DNA of 52,236 nucleotides from Caenibius sp964466155 (GTDB lineage: Bacteria; Pseudomonadota; Alphaproteobacteria; Sphingomonadales; Sphingomonadaceae): contig CAYXMY010000003.1 of assembly GCA_964466155.1 (NCBI GenBank), positions 1 to 52,236 on the forward strand, given 5' to 3'. Positions 32,553 to 41,544 of the stretch are shown piece after piece; position 1 is the stretch's first letter, and every line of letters begins with the position of its first letter. Position numbers and translations under genes: made by a program. The notes under the pieces were generated by a model. The model searched no databases. It had not been told where the DNA came from and saw only the letters and a program-made list of their open reading frames with translations.

Positions 32553-33839
32553 ATGAATACCGCGCATGCCAGCCGCCACAGGGTCCGCAATATCATCGGG
32601 GGATCGGCGGGCAATCTCGTCGAATGGTACGATTGGTACGTCTATTCGGCATTCACGCTCTACTTTGCCCCGGTCTTCTTTCCCAAGGGGGACAGCACGG
32701 CACAATTGCTGAACGCAGCCGCCATTTTCGCGGTGGGCTTCGTCATGCGCCCCATCGGCGCCTGGATCATGGGCATCTATGCCGACCGGTATGGCCGCAA
32801 ATCCGGCCTCACCCTGTCGGTAACGCTGATGTGCGCCGGCTCGCTGATGATCGCGCTGACGCCGGGGCATGCTGCCATCGGCAATCTTGCACCGGCGATG
32901 CTGGTGATCGCACGCATGCTGCAAGGGCTCAGCGTCGGCGGCGAATACGGCGCCAGCGCCACATATCTCAGCGAAATGGCCGGGCGGCACCGGCGCGGCT
33001 TCTATTCCAGTTTCCAGTATGTGACGCTGATTGCCGGCCAGCTTCTGGCGTTGTGCGTCCTGCTGATCCTGCAAGTCGCCTTGCCCGAAGCGGAACTGAA
33101 AAGCTGGGGTTGGCGGGTGCCCTTCGCCATCGGTGCTGCACTTGCGCTATTCGTGTTCTATCTGCGGCGGCGGCTGGCCGAAACGGAAAGCTTCACCAAC
33201 GCGAAGGACAGCGCCGCGCCGCGTTCCAGCAGCGTATCCCTGTTTCGCCATCACCCGAAAGAAGCCTTGCTGGTAATGGCACTGACGGCAGGCGGCACGC
33301 TCGCCTTCTATGCCTATACCACGTACATGCAGAAGTTCCTTGTCAACACCAGCGGCTTTTCAGCCGAAACGGCCACCCGCATCACCGCCGCGGCGCTGTT
33401 CCTGTTCATGCTGCTGCAACCGGCGGTCGGCGCGCTGTCCGACCGGATCGGCCGCAAGCCGGTGATGATCGGCTTCGGCGTCGGTGGCATCCTGTTCACT
33501 TATCCGATCTTCCGCACGCTCGAAGGGGTGCAGGACCCGTTCACCGCGTTCGCGCTGGTGTTCGCCGCGCTGATCGTCGTCAGCGGCTATACCGCCATCA
33601 ATGCCGTGGTGAAGGCCGAACTCTTTCCCGCCCATATCCGCGCGCTGGGCGTCGCGCTGCCCTATGCCATCGCCAACACGCTGTTCGGCGGAACGGCGGA
33701 ATATGTGGCGCTCTGGCTCAAGACCCACGGGATGGAGAGCATGTTCTACTGGTATGTAACCGCGCTGATCGGCGTTTCGCTGATCGTCTACGCCCGCATG
33801 CGCGACACGAAAGGCACGAGCCTGATCCTCGAAGATTGA
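32553..33839 (+). CDS. MFS transporter, metabolite:H+ symporter (MHS) family
   Basis: 428 residues with 12 predicted helices. The MHS/KgtP signature is clear: GNLVEWYDWYVYSAFTLYF in helix 1, MRPIGAWIMGIYADRYGRK with the MFS D-R-x-G-R loop between helices 2 and 3, and LQGLSVGGEYGASATYLSE before helix 5. Relatives carry 2-oxoglutarate, shikimate, proline/betaine or other carboxylates with protons. It is divergent from the branched-chain dehydrogenase operon across 151 bp, so it may import a 2-oxo or branched carboxylic acid. A hairpin with a T-run follows at 33875. Confidence 0.9.
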   Translation: MNTAHASRHRVRNIIGGSAGNLVEWYDWYVYSAFTLYFAPVFFPKGDSTAQLLNAAAIFAVGFVMRPIGAWIMGIYADRYGRKSGLTLSVTLMCAGSLMIALTPGHAAIGNLAPAMLVIARMLQGLSVGGEYGASATYLSEMAGRHRRGFYSSFQYVTLIAGQLLALCVLLILQVALPEAELKSWGWRVPFAIGAALALFVFYLRRRLAETESFTNAKDSAAPRSSSVSLFRHHPKEALLVMALTAGGTLAFYAYTTYMQKFLVNTSGFSAETATRITAAALFLFMLLQPAVGALSDRIGRKPVMIGFGVGGILFTYPIFRTLEGVQDPFTAFALVFAALIVVSGYTAINAVVKAELFPAHIRALGVALPYAIANTLFGGTAEYVALWLKTHGMESMFYWYVTALIGVSLIVYARMRDTKGTSLILED

Positions 33840-33874
33840 GAACCAAGTTCATCAAGCGGCAAATCCCCCGCAGG

Positions 33875-33897
33875 GACTGACCCAAGTTAGTCTTTTT
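33875..33897 (+). terminator. Probable intrinsic terminator of the MHS transporter gene
   Basis: GACTGA (33875-33880) pairs with TTAGTC (33887-33892), including one G-T wobble, around a 6-nt loop and is followed by TTTTT. The stem is short but correctly placed about 35 bp after the stop. Confidence 0.55.
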
Positions 33898-34108
33898 ATT
33901 AGTGGAAACGATATCCGGGTATGACAGGTAAAGCATTACATATGCACTGTTTCCCCTCAATCCAGCGGCTGGGCAGATCAACGCAATCATCTAGCTTTGG
34001 TAAACAATACTTTACTTTAAGTGTGGCGCCCCTGACTGTATGAATGATAGGAACCTTGGCCGGGCTGCACAGTTCCGGTTTCGCAGTTGGCATGAGGGGA
34101 GTAGGGCA

Positions 34109-34822
34109 TTGCGTCTGGGATTGCTGGAGGATGACGCGGTTTGGCGGGCCGAAGCCAAAAGGATCGTCACGTCCGCAGGCCATTCCTGCCATCCTTTCCC
34201 CACGGTTACGGCATTGCGCACAGCCCTGCGCCGGGAATCGTTCGATCTGCTGCTGCTGGACTGGAATCTGCCCGACAGCAGCGGCCTCGAACTGCTGCGC
34301 TGGGCGCAGGAACACCTGAACCCCTGCCCTCCCGTAATCATGGTCACCAGCCGCAACGATGCGCAGGATATCGTCGGCGCGCTGGAAGCGGGCGCGGATG
34401 ACTATATCGTCAAGCCGTGCGATCCCGAAGTGCTGGCGGCCCGCATCGGGGCCTTGCTGCGCCGCGCTTATGCAACACCAGCCACCCCGGACAAGCAGGA
34501 AACCCTGTGGGATCTGACTTTCCATCATGACCGCCAGGCCGTTACCGTCCGCAGCGAAGATGTGACTCTCACCGCCAAGGAATTCAATCTCGCGCTGCTG
34601 CTGTTCCGCAATATGGACCGGCCGATGAGCCGGGCGCACCTTTTCGAAACGGTCTGGGGGCGAAGCTCCGATATCCAGACCCGCACGCTGGATGTGCACA
34701 TTTCCAAAATTCGCAGCCGGCTCGGTCTGCGGCCGGAAAACGGCTTCCGGCTTCTGCCGGTGCACAGTTTCGGATACAGACTGGAGAAAACAGTGTCCGA
34801 TCCGGTGCAGAGCGCAGAATGA
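34109..34822 (+). CDS. OmpR-family response regulator
   Basis: 237 residues from a TTG at 34109, preceded by GAGGGGAG at 7 bp; this start places the receiver domain at residue 1 (LRLGLLEDDA), as usual. The frame is open to an ATG at 34040, which would add 23 unusual residues. The receiver has the acidic pair LEDD, phospho-acceptor Asp in LLLLDWNLPDSSG, a Thr/Ser switch (MVTSRND) and Lys in YIVKP; the winged helix has AHLFETVWGR and DVHISKIRSRLGL. The gene overlaps the LysM-FecR gene by 4 bp and is co-transcribed with a CHASE2 histidine kinase, its probable partner. Confidence 0.92.
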   Translation: MRLGLLEDDAVWRAEAKRIVTSAGHSCHPFPTVTALRTALRRESFDLLLLDWNLPDSSGLELLRWAQEHLNPCPPVIMVTSRNDAQDIVGALEAGADDYIVKPCDPEVLAARIGALLRRAYATPATPDKQETLWDLTFHHDRQAVTVRSEDVTLTAKEFNLALLLFRNMDRPMSRAHLFETVWGRSSDIQTRTLDVHISKIRSRLGLRPENGFRLLPVHSFGYRLEKTVSDPVQSAE

Positions 34823-36126
34823 CCAGTAAATACTTCATCGCCTTCATGCTTCTCGCACTAGGCGATGCAGCCATGGCAAAAACGCCGCCGCCGGGGGAAG
34901 ATTTCCTTTACACGGTCAGGCGCGGCGACACGCTGATCGACCTTGGCCGCCGCGGGCTGGTCCACGAAACGGATTACAGGATCGTCCAGCGGCGCAACGG
35001 GATCGGCAATCCCCGCCTGCTGCCGACAGGCATGGTCTTGCGGGTGCCATCCCGCCTTCTCCGGCGGCAGCCGGTCATGGCCCGGATCGCGGCGTTGCGC
35101 GGCACAGTCCTGATCGACGGTGCGATGGCGCAGCGCGGCGCAATTGTTGGCGAAGGCGCGAATATTCGCACGGATTCGCGTTCTTTCGTCACTCTGCAAC
35201 TGGCGGACGGCTCCCTGCTCACCGTTCCGTCCGGATCGCGCCTGCAAGTGCTCGACCTGCATCGGATCGCGCTCACCGGCGCCGTGGTGAAGCGCTTTCA
35301 GCTCGGCAATGGCCGGGTCGAAACCGAGGTAAGCCCGCTGAAACAGCGGGATGACCGGTTCGAGGTCAAGACTCCTGTCGCCGTTGCCGCCGTCCGGGGC
35401 ACGCGCTTCCGCGTCTCCTATGCCGAAACCGCGCAGCAAGGGGCAACGGAAGTTCTCGAAGGGCATGTCGCCGTCAGCGGCGCCCGCCAGCAGCTGACGG
35501 TCGATCCGGGACAGGGCGTATCCGTGTCCCCCAGCACGATGAGCGAACGCCAGACACTGCTGCCCGCCCCCACTGCTCTCGATATGGACAAGGTGCAGGA
35601 CAGCGAGCTTGTCACGTTCCATCTTGCCCCAATGACAGGCGCGGCAGGCTTCCGGGTGCAACTGGCCACAGACGCCGGATTTGTCGATCTGTTCGAAGAA
35701 GATGAAACCGCCGGTTCCGCCATTCAATTGCCAAACGTCCCCGAAGGCAGCCTTTTCGCGCGTTTCACCGCGCTGGCCCCAGACGGCCTCGAAGGCATGC
35801 CCACCGCCTATACATTCGAACGCCGCCGCAACGATCTGGTCGCCAAAGTGGACGAAACGAAGGATTGCCCCGGCAAGCGCTGCCTGCGTTTCCGCTGGCA
35901 AGGCCCGCTCGAAGGGGAGCGGCGATACCGTTTCCAGTTGCTGCCTTCGGGCGGCAACGTGCCGGCTATCGATAATGCGGATATGACGGCGCAGGAAATC
36001 GTCGTCACGGATCTGCCGGGCGGCGATTATCGCTGGCGCGTCGAGAGCCGGTCCACGGTCGATGGCAAGTCGTTTGCCAAATGGGGCGACTACAACGAAT
36101 TGCATGTGACACCGCTCAGGCGCTGA
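34819..36126 (+). CDS. Secreted LysM-FecR domain protein
   Basis: 435 residues. A signal peptide (MTSKYFIAFMLLALGDAAMA) is followed by a LysM-like domain (about 29-78: LYTVRRGDTLIDLGRRGL...GMVLRVP) and then a FecR domain (about 85-245: ALRGTVLIDG, ADGSLLTVPSGSRLQV, VKTPVAVAAVRGTRFRVSY). The remaining 190 residues are beta-rich (fibronectin-like repeats such as VTFHLAPMTGAAGFRVQLATD). FecR-type domains pass periplasmic signals, and LysM binds peptidoglycan or chitin glycans. It sits between a response regulator (4-bp overlap) and a CHASE2 kinase, suggesting that it presents an envelope or glycan signal to the CHASE2 sensor. Confidence 0.85.
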   Translation: MTSKYFIAFMLLALGDAAMAKTPPPGEDFLYTVRRGDTLIDLGRRGLVHETDYRIVQRRNGIGNPRLLPTGMVLRVPSRLLRRQPVMARIAALRGTVLIDGAMAQRGAIVGEGANIRTDSRSFVTLQLADGSLLTVPSGSRLQVLDLHRIALTGAVVKRFQLGNGRVETEVSPLKQRDDRFEVKTPVAVAAVRGTRFRVSYAETAQQGATEVLEGHVAVSGARQQLTVDPGQGVSVSPSTMSERQTLLPAPTALDMDKVQDSELVTFHLAPMTGAAGFRVQLATDAGFVDLFEEDETAGSAIQLPNVPEGSLFARFTALAPDGLEGMPTAYTFERRRNDLVAKVDETKDCPGKRCLRFRWQGPLEGERRYRFQLLPSGGNVPAIDNADMTAQEIVVTDLPGGDYRWRVESRSTVDGKSFAKWGDYNELHVTPLRR

Positions 36127-36134
36127 CCGGCGGC

Positions 36135-38399
36135 ATGGACAGCAATATCCGCGGTGTCCTGCGCGATTGGTGCATCGCGATGCTTCTCGCCACCGTGGCC
36201 GTGGGCTATGCGATCGATAGCGATCTGTTCTGGCGGCTGGATCATGGCGTTTATGACGAACTGACCGCGCTGGGCCGGGAACCCGCCAGCGACGAGATCG
36301 TGATCGTCGCCATCGACGACGAGAGCCTGAACCGGCTGGGCACCTGGCCCTGGCCGAGAGATGTCCATGCCCGCCTGCTCGACACACTGGCACAGGCTGG
36401 CGCCAAAGCGATCCTGTACGATGTCCTGTTCCTCGATCCCACGGCGCATGACGATGCGCTGGCCGCCGCAATGGCCAGAACGCACCCCATCCTCCCGCTC
36501 TATTTCGAAGTCCCCGGACGGGATGGAGCAGCCGCGACCACCATCCGGCCGCTGGCTTCCTTGCTTCAAGGTGGGGCCGTATCCGGGCATTCCAACCTTT
36601 CCCCCGATGCCGATGGCATCGTCAGGCAGGCCTATCTGCGCGAAGGGGCGAACGGCACGCTCTGGCCCCATGTCGCGGCGCTGCTCGCTTGCCGGGCGCA
36701 GCATCGCCCATGCCCCGGCGAAACCTCCACATCGCGGCAGAGCCTCGTGCGCGAGGGGGCATACCTGATCCCTTTCAAGGGCGGTGCGGGACATTATCGC
36801 CGGGTGCCTTTCTCGGCGGTGCTGGATGGCAGCGTACCGGCGTCCTTTTTCCGCAACCGCATCGTTCTCATCGGTTCGACGACAACCAGCCTTGGCGACA
36901 ATGTCGCCACCCCCCTGTCACCCCAGCAGGCGCTGATGCCCGGCGTCGAGCTCAACGCCAATCTTGTCCAGTCCTTGATGGAAGGGGATCGCATCGCACC
37001 CGCCCCGCGCTGGGTCCACTATGCTTTCGCACTGGCGTTGGTCTATGCGCTGCTGGCGAGCTTCCTGTTCCTGCGGCCGCGCCAGTCCTTCGCCGTGGCG
37101 GCGGGCCTTGCGCTTTTCGCCATTGCCGTTGCGGTGGGGTTATGGTTCGGCGGAATATGGTTGTCCCCCATTGCCGCGCTCGCCGCGATTGGCGTCACTT
37201 ATCCGCTTTGGGCAGGCAGGCGCCTTCAGGTCGCGGCATCCTACATGCACGAAGAACTGGAACGGTTCCGCCGCGACGCTGCTTTCCAGACCAAGACGGC
37301 CACCCCCGCTCTCACGCTGCCGGAACAGGACCTGGACCAGTTGCGCGGCGCAATTGCGGAATCGCGCGATCTGCTGGATTTTCTCAGGGATACGCTGAAC
37401 GGCCTGCCGGATTCGTCGCTGGTGCTGGAAGCCGATGGCATGGTCCGCATGCAGAACTCCCGCGCGGCGGCCTTGCTGGGGGAAGTCGAAGGTCAGCATT
37501 TTTCCGCCGTGATCGCAAAGATGACCGGCGGCCGCGTCGCGATCCCCATCGCCGCCGCGCCGGGCGAAGATGCCCTGCCCACTGAAATCGCCAATGGTGC
37601 GGGGCGCATTTTCGATGTCCGCTGGGCCAGGATACGGCAGCAGCATCGAGACAACGACATCTGGGTTCTACGCTTGGCCGATGTCACGGACCTGCGCATT
37701 GCCACGCGCCAGCGGGAAGAGGCGCTGCAACTGCTGACTCACGATATGCGGTCCCCTCAGGTATCGATCCTGGTCTCGCTGGATCAGGCGAAAGATACTC
37801 TCGATCCCGATCTCGCCCGCAGAATCGAGGATTATGCCCGCCGCACACTCGCGCTGGCCGATGGCTTCGTCGACCTTGCCCGCGCCGAAGCGCGCGACCT
37901 GACGATTGCGGAAATCAATTTCCCCGATATCGTGCTCGATGCGGCTGACAGCCTCTGGCCACAGGCGACGGCGAAACAGATCACGATCACGACCGAAGGC
38001 TGCGATACGGAACTATGGGGATGGGGCGACCGGGAACTGCTGACCCGGGCGATCATCAATCTGGCCGACAATGCGATCAAGTACAGCCCGCCGCATACGC
38101 CCATAACTTGCGCCGTGCGGTCGGAGGCGGGGGAGATCGTCTTCACCGTGCGCGACACGGGACCCGGCATCGCGCCGGATGCTATCGCCAAGCTGTTCGA
38201 TTCCTTCAGCAGAGCCGGCCAGCAGGATCAGAAAGGCGTGGGGCTGGGATTGGCCTTCGTCCGGTCTGTCGCGCAGAAGCATGGCGGGACGGCCACTTGC
38301 ACCAGCATTCTCGGCGAAGGGAGCTGCTTCGAACTGCGCATTCCCCAAGCCCCCGCCTCGGCCGCCCTTCCTGCGCCGGGCACCGGCCCCAACGATTAA
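36135..38399 (+). CDS. CHASE2-domain sensor histidine kinase
   Basis: 754 residues from ATG 36135, 8 bp after the FecR stop. One N-terminal helix (about 10-28) leads to a long periplasmic CHASE2 domain (about 30-290; IVIVAIDDESLNRLGTWPWP and VLIGSTTTSLGDNVATP are typical), then three helices (about 296-365), a PAS-like region with RMQNSRAAALLGEVEGQHF, the phospho-acceptor H536 in LLTHDMRSPQ, and an ATPase domain with N box NLADNAIKYS and G boxes RDTGPGI and GVGLGLAFV. CHASE2 ligands are unknown. The stop overlaps that of the convergent DUF4136 gene. Confidence 0.93.
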   Translation: MDSNIRGVLRDWCIAMLLATVAVGYAIDSDLFWRLDHGVYDELTALGREPASDEIVIVAIDDESLNRLGTWPWPRDVHARLLDTLAQAGAKAILYDVLFLDPTAHDDALAAAMARTHPILPLYFEVPGRDGAAATTIRPLASLLQGGAVSGHSNLSPDADGIVRQAYLREGANGTLWPHVAALLACRAQHRPCPGETSTSRQSLVREGAYLIPFKGGAGHYRRVPFSAVLDGSVPASFFRNRIVLIGSTTTSLGDNVATPLSPQQALMPGVELNANLVQSLMEGDRIAPAPRWVHYAFALALVYALLASFLFLRPRQSFAVAAGLALFAIAVAVGLWFGGIWLSPIAALAAIGVTYPLWAGRRLQVAASYMHEELERFRRDAAFQTKTATPALTLPEQDLDQLRGAIAESRDLLDFLRDTLNGLPDSSLVLEADGMVRMQNSRAAALLGEVEGQHFSAVIAKMTGGRVAIPIAAAPGEDALPTEIANGAGRIFDVRWARIRQQHRDNDIWVLRLADVTDLRIATRQREEALQLLTHDMRSPQVSILVSLDQAKDTLDPDLARRIEDYARRTLALADGFVDLARAEARDLTIAEINFPDIVLDAADSLWPQATAKQITITTEGCDTELWGWGDRELLTRAIINLADNAIKYSPPHTPITCAVRSEAGEIVFTVRDTGPGIAPDAIAKLFDSFSRAGQQDQKGVGLGLAFVRSVAQKHGGTATCTSILGEGSCFELRIPQAPASAALPAPGTGPND

Positions 38400-38917
38400 T
38401 TCGTCCCGGTTGCTGCCAGCGGCGCCATGCGCGGATCGCCGTGCAGGAGAGTTCCCACCAGGGTCTCATCCGATTTCACCGGAGAACCGCGCGATGCGGA
38501 GATAGTGGCAGCCCCCGAATAAACAGGCTGCTGCCCCCTGGCCTGCAGAATGCGGACAGTCAGCGTCCGCACATTGCGCCTGTGGGCCTGCCTTTTCTCC
38601 AACGGCGGCGTCAGCCAGGTCTGCCCGCCCGTTCCCTCGGGGACGAATGCCCCGGTCCTGCGCGAACGCATCGCCATGCCGACATCCACCAGCAAGGCGG
38701 GATTGTCCGTTCGGCGATACCCCAGTTCCCGCAATCGCCGCTCGACAACCGGAAGCACTGCCTGCGCATCTGGATTGTCCGTGGGAACGAACGCGAACGT
38801 GCGCTCTTCACTGGTCCGGAATGCGGGCGAGAGCGTGAATGCGTTGACGACAGGCGCCGTTGCGCATCCCGCCAGCAGCGGAACCCATGCGGCCAGAATT
38901 GCGATCCTGCGTTTCAT
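38396..38917 (-). CDS. DUF4136-like lipoprotein
   Basis: 173 residues from ATG 38917 (ATG 38929 is equally possible; GGAGG lies near both). A lipoprotein signal (MKRRIAILAAWVPLLAG-C) with Cys 21 as the lipidation site is followed by a DUF4136-like domain: RTFAFVPTDNPDAQAVLPVVERRLRELGYRR and NPALLVDVGMAMR, close to the Y.W/P...L...GY...PDLLV pattern of the family. Such lipoproteins are envelope-associated and of unknown function. It converges on the CHASE2 kinase with overlapping stop codons, and diverges from the L,D-transpeptidase gene. Confidence 0.75.
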   Translation of the reverse strand: MKRRIAILAAWVPLLAGCATAPVVNAFTLSPAFRTSEERTFAFVPTDNPDAQAVLPVVERRLRELGYRRTDNPALLVDVGMAMRSRRTGAFVPEGTGGQTWLTPPLEKRQAHRRNVRTLTVRILQARGQQPVYSGAATISASRGSPVKSDETLVGTLLHGDPRMAPLAATGTN

Positions 38918-39113
38918 GGTCCGACGCATGCCTCCATCGGGGACATTAAGCAAAGCCCAATTCGCCCATCCCCCGTATGCGCTGGCAGATCTGGCCAGGT
39001 TCGACGGCAGCGCGATCGAAGCCTTGCGCCATCGCTTTGACAGCCTCGCACCTTGGGTTATTATTCTGCAACACCTGCCTTTTTCCGGGCAGCGGTGCGA
39101 CGATGCCGAGGAG

Positions 39114-40469
39114 ATGAGCGTCTTGGTCAACCGCCCAATTTCGCGCCTTGCCGCTGTGTTTCTGGCGGCTCTCCCGTTTGCTCAGCCTCCTTCCGCCATG
39201 GCCCGGGAAACCGCGGCCCTTGCGGCAGCGTCCGCCGATATGCCGGAACAAGCCGCGATCCAGGCTTTCTATAAACGCTGGCAAGGCCCCGCCTGGTTCA
39301 AGGATGGAGACCGTGCGGCGGCTGAGCTCGCCACCATCCTGCGCCGCGCGGCCCTGGAAGGGCTGACGAACGGCCCCACGCTCGCCCGGCAGGTGGAGCA
39401 GGCAACGCAGGCCGCGTTGACCGGTGGCCCGGCAGACAAGGCCGCCGCCGAGCGCGTACTTTCGGCTGCCTGGGTCGCCTATGTCGAAACCGTCCGCCGC
39501 CCCACCCGCGATATGATTTATGCCTATCCGACGCTCGCACCGAAAGCCGCCAGTGCCGAACAGATCCTGACCGCCGCCGCCAGCGCGCCGTCGCTAGAGC
39601 GGCATCTGGCCGAAATTTCCACGGTCAATCCCCTCTATGCCGAATTGCGCGATCTTGCCTGGCACCAGATGCAATCGTCTGCCGCTGCCGCACCGGACCC
39701 GCGCATTGCAATCAATCTGGAACGCCTGCGTTCCCTGCCTGCTTCGGGCCAGTTCGCACTGGTCAATGCAGCGACGCAGCGGTTGCAGATGTACGAGAAC
39801 GGCAAGCCGGTCGATTCGATGAAAGTGATCGTCGGCATGCAGCAATACCCGACACCGATGATCTCCAGCGTGATCTATTATGCCACGTTCAACCCTTACT
39901 GGAACGTGCCCGACCATCTGGTGCGCAAGACCATCGCACCAAACGTGCTCAAGATGGGGACCGCCTATCTCAAGAGCCGGGGATATCAGGTGATGTCCGA
40001 CTGGACGGAAAACGCCACAATCATCCCATCCGATCGGATCGACTGGAAAGCCGTTGCCGCCGGGCAAACCAAAGTTCGCGTCCGCCAGCTACCCGGCCCG
40101 CAGAATTCGATGGGCAAGCTCAAATTCTCCTTCGCGAACGGCGAAGACATTTATCTGCACGATACGCCGTCGAAAGCCCTGTTCGCCAAGCCGCAGCGGG
40201 ATTTGAGCAACGGTTGCGTCCGGCTGGAGGATGCAGCGCGGTTCGGGCGCTGGCTGCTGGGGCGGGAGCCGGTTGCCCCTTCGGCGGAACCGGAACAGTT
40301 CGTCCAGTTGCCCCGGGGTATCCCCGTCTACGTCACTTATCTGACGGCCCAGCCGGTGGATGGGAAGATCGTCTATTCGCCCGATATCTATGGCCGGGAT
40401 GCCGTAAGCTCCGCCCAGGCGGGGATGCCCGCATCGCCCGATGGGAACCGGCGCATTTCCGCGAACTGA
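39114..40469 (+). CDS. L,D-transpeptidase of the YcbB (LdtD) type
   Basis: 451 residues from ATG 39114. A signal peptide (LAAVFLAALPFAQPPSAMA) is followed by an N-terminal helical/PG-binding region and the YkuD catalytic domain (about 195-400). The active-site pattern is complete: H349 in YLHDTPSK and nucleophile C368 in SNGCVRLEDA. YcbB enzymes form 3-3 cross-links in peptidoglycan and differ from small ErfK enzymes by this larger N-terminal part. A GAGGAG sequence adjoins the ATG and leaves the exact start slightly uncertain. The neighbour at 38396 is an envelope lipoprotein gene, transcribed divergently. Confidence 0.9.
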   Translation: MSVLVNRPISRLAAVFLAALPFAQPPSAMARETAALAAASADMPEQAAIQAFYKRWQGPAWFKDGDRAAAELATILRRAALEGLTNGPTLARQVEQATQAALTGGPADKAAAERVLSAAWVAYVETVRRPTRDMIYAYPTLAPKAASAEQILTAAASAPSLERHLAEISTVNPLYAELRDLAWHQMQSSAAAAPDPRIAINLERLRSLPASGQFALVNAATQRLQMYENGKPVDSMKVIVGMQQYPTPMISSVIYYATFNPYWNVPDHLVRKTIAPNVLKMGTAYLKSRGYQVMSDWTENATIIPSDRIDWKAVAAGQTKVRVRQLPGPQNSMGKLKFSFANGEDIYLHDTPSKALFAKPQRDLSNGCVRLEDAARFGRWLLGREPVAPSAEPEQFVQLPRGIPVYVTYLTAQPVDGKIVYSPDIYGRDAVSSAQAGMPASPDGNRRISAN

Positions 40470-40485
40470 CTGGCGCTATCTCCAA

Positions 40486-40517
40486 AGAAAAAGGGCGAGG
40501 CACTTGGCCCCGCCCTT
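40486..40517 (-). terminator. Intrinsic terminator of the barrel protein gene (bidirectional stem)
   Basis: AAGGGCG-A-GGC (40491-40501) pairs with GCCCCGCCCTT (40507-40517), 10 pairs with one mismatch. On the minus strand it is followed by TTTTTCTTT. It lies between the convergent L,D-transpeptidase and barrel-protein genes. Confidence 0.85.
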
Positions 40518-40545
40518 CGTTTCCCCTGTCAGGTAATCCGTTGCC

Positions 40546-41409
40546 TTACCCGCGCTCAGGTGCCGGAGGCGGCGGGGGCGGGGGCGGCGGGCATATCTGG
40601 TTGCTCTGAATGACCCTGCCGTCCGGGCATGTCTGCGTCGCCGGGGGCGGCGGAGGCGGAGGGGGCGGCGGTGGAGGCGGGGGCGGCGGAACGGGTTCGG
40701 CCGCCGGTGCTCCGAAGTTGTAGGTCAGGGTCGCCAGGATACTGTGCGTGCGCAGCTTGCCGCTGCCATCGTAGCCCACAACGCCGGAACTGCCGGTATC
40801 GATCGCATCGCTGAAATGGAGCTTGCCAGTGTTGAAGTAGCGGTATTTCAGCCCGATATCGACATTCCGGGTCACCGCGTAGCGCACGCCCGCGATCAGT
40901 TGCCATGCCCAGGCGCTGTCCTTTGCGTCGAGCGCCTTGACGCGCGCGCGCCCAAAGCCGCCACCCGCATAATAGCTGAAGCCATTCTCATTGCCGAGAT
41001 CGAGCAACACGTTCCCCATCCCGGACAACACGCTGGCGTTACGGCTATCGGCGAAGCTGCGCGGATCGTAGGGGCCGGTGCTCGCCAGCCCCAGATCGCT
41101 GGCCAGTGCCGGGCTGAAATTGAGGCTCCTGGTCTGGAGACGCTTGTAGGCGACTTCCGCTTCGGCCCTGATAATCCCGAAGTCGTAACCCACGATACCG
41201 CCAAGTTCCCAGCCGGGTTTCTTGTACCTGGCGTCAAGGCCATTATCGTAACGGTATTCCGTGGAATTGTCGTAAACGCTGACATCGAGGTCGGTCTTCT
41301 GTCCAAAGACAGCCCCTCCTTCGACTCCGATATATGGCTGATGATCGCGTGCCAGTGCCGGAGTGGACAATGCCGCAGTGGCTACTGCGACAAGAAGAAG
41401 TTTACGCAT
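40546..41409 (-). CDS. Outer-membrane beta-barrel protein with polyproline tail (OmpA-barrel type)
   Basis: 287 residues. A signal peptide (MRKLLLVAVATAALSTPALA) precedes an 8-strand opacity/OmpA-like barrel (about 21-230: YIGVEGGAVFGQKTDLDV, GWELGGIVGYDFGIIRAEAEV, VGLKYRYFNTGKLHF, ILATLTYNFG). Then come two long proline runs separated by ATQTCPDGRVIQSNQICP, and the end PAPERG. In OmpA such a proline hinge leads to a peptidoglycan-binding domain; here that domain is absent, a form common in sphingomonads. A ribosome site GGGAGAG precedes the ATG. Confidence 0.88.
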   Translation of the reverse strand: MRKLLLVAVATAALSTPALARDHQPYIGVEGGAVFGQKTDLDVSVYDNSTEYRYDNGLDARYKKPGWELGGIVGYDFGIIRAEAEVAYKRLQTRSLNFSPALASDLGLASTGPYDPRSFADSRNASVLSGMGNVLLDLGNENGFSYYAGGGFGRARVKALDAKDSAWAWQLIAGVRYAVTRNVDIGLKYRYFNTGKLHFSDAIDTGSSGVVGYDGSGKLRTHSILATLTYNFGAPAAEPVPPPPPPPPPPPPPPPPATQTCPDGRVIQSNQICPPPPPPPPPAPERG

Positions 41410-41544
41410 GGATTCTCTCCCTTCTTACCCACCTTGAAATTTTGGACACACTAGCAACCGCCAACCTGTGCTAAAGTTTCTCAGATTACCGATTCAGATA
41501 AAACTTGTTGCTAAAAAGCCACATCTCTTCCGCACGCGCATAGC

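Noticed and set aside
33921..34015. GGTAAA repeats and GTAAA-N6-TTTAC as binding site for the downstream response regulator
   Set aside because: Short, AT-rich matches at irregular spacing (72 bp); too weak to call a site.
34858..36471. 537-codon minus-strand frame opposite the LysM-FecR and CHASE2 genes
   Set aside because: Arg/His-rich antisense frame that crosses the boundary of two real genes.
40560..40690. GGC/GGGGGC-rich simple repeat
   Set aside because: It is the coding sequence of two proline runs in the barrel protein.
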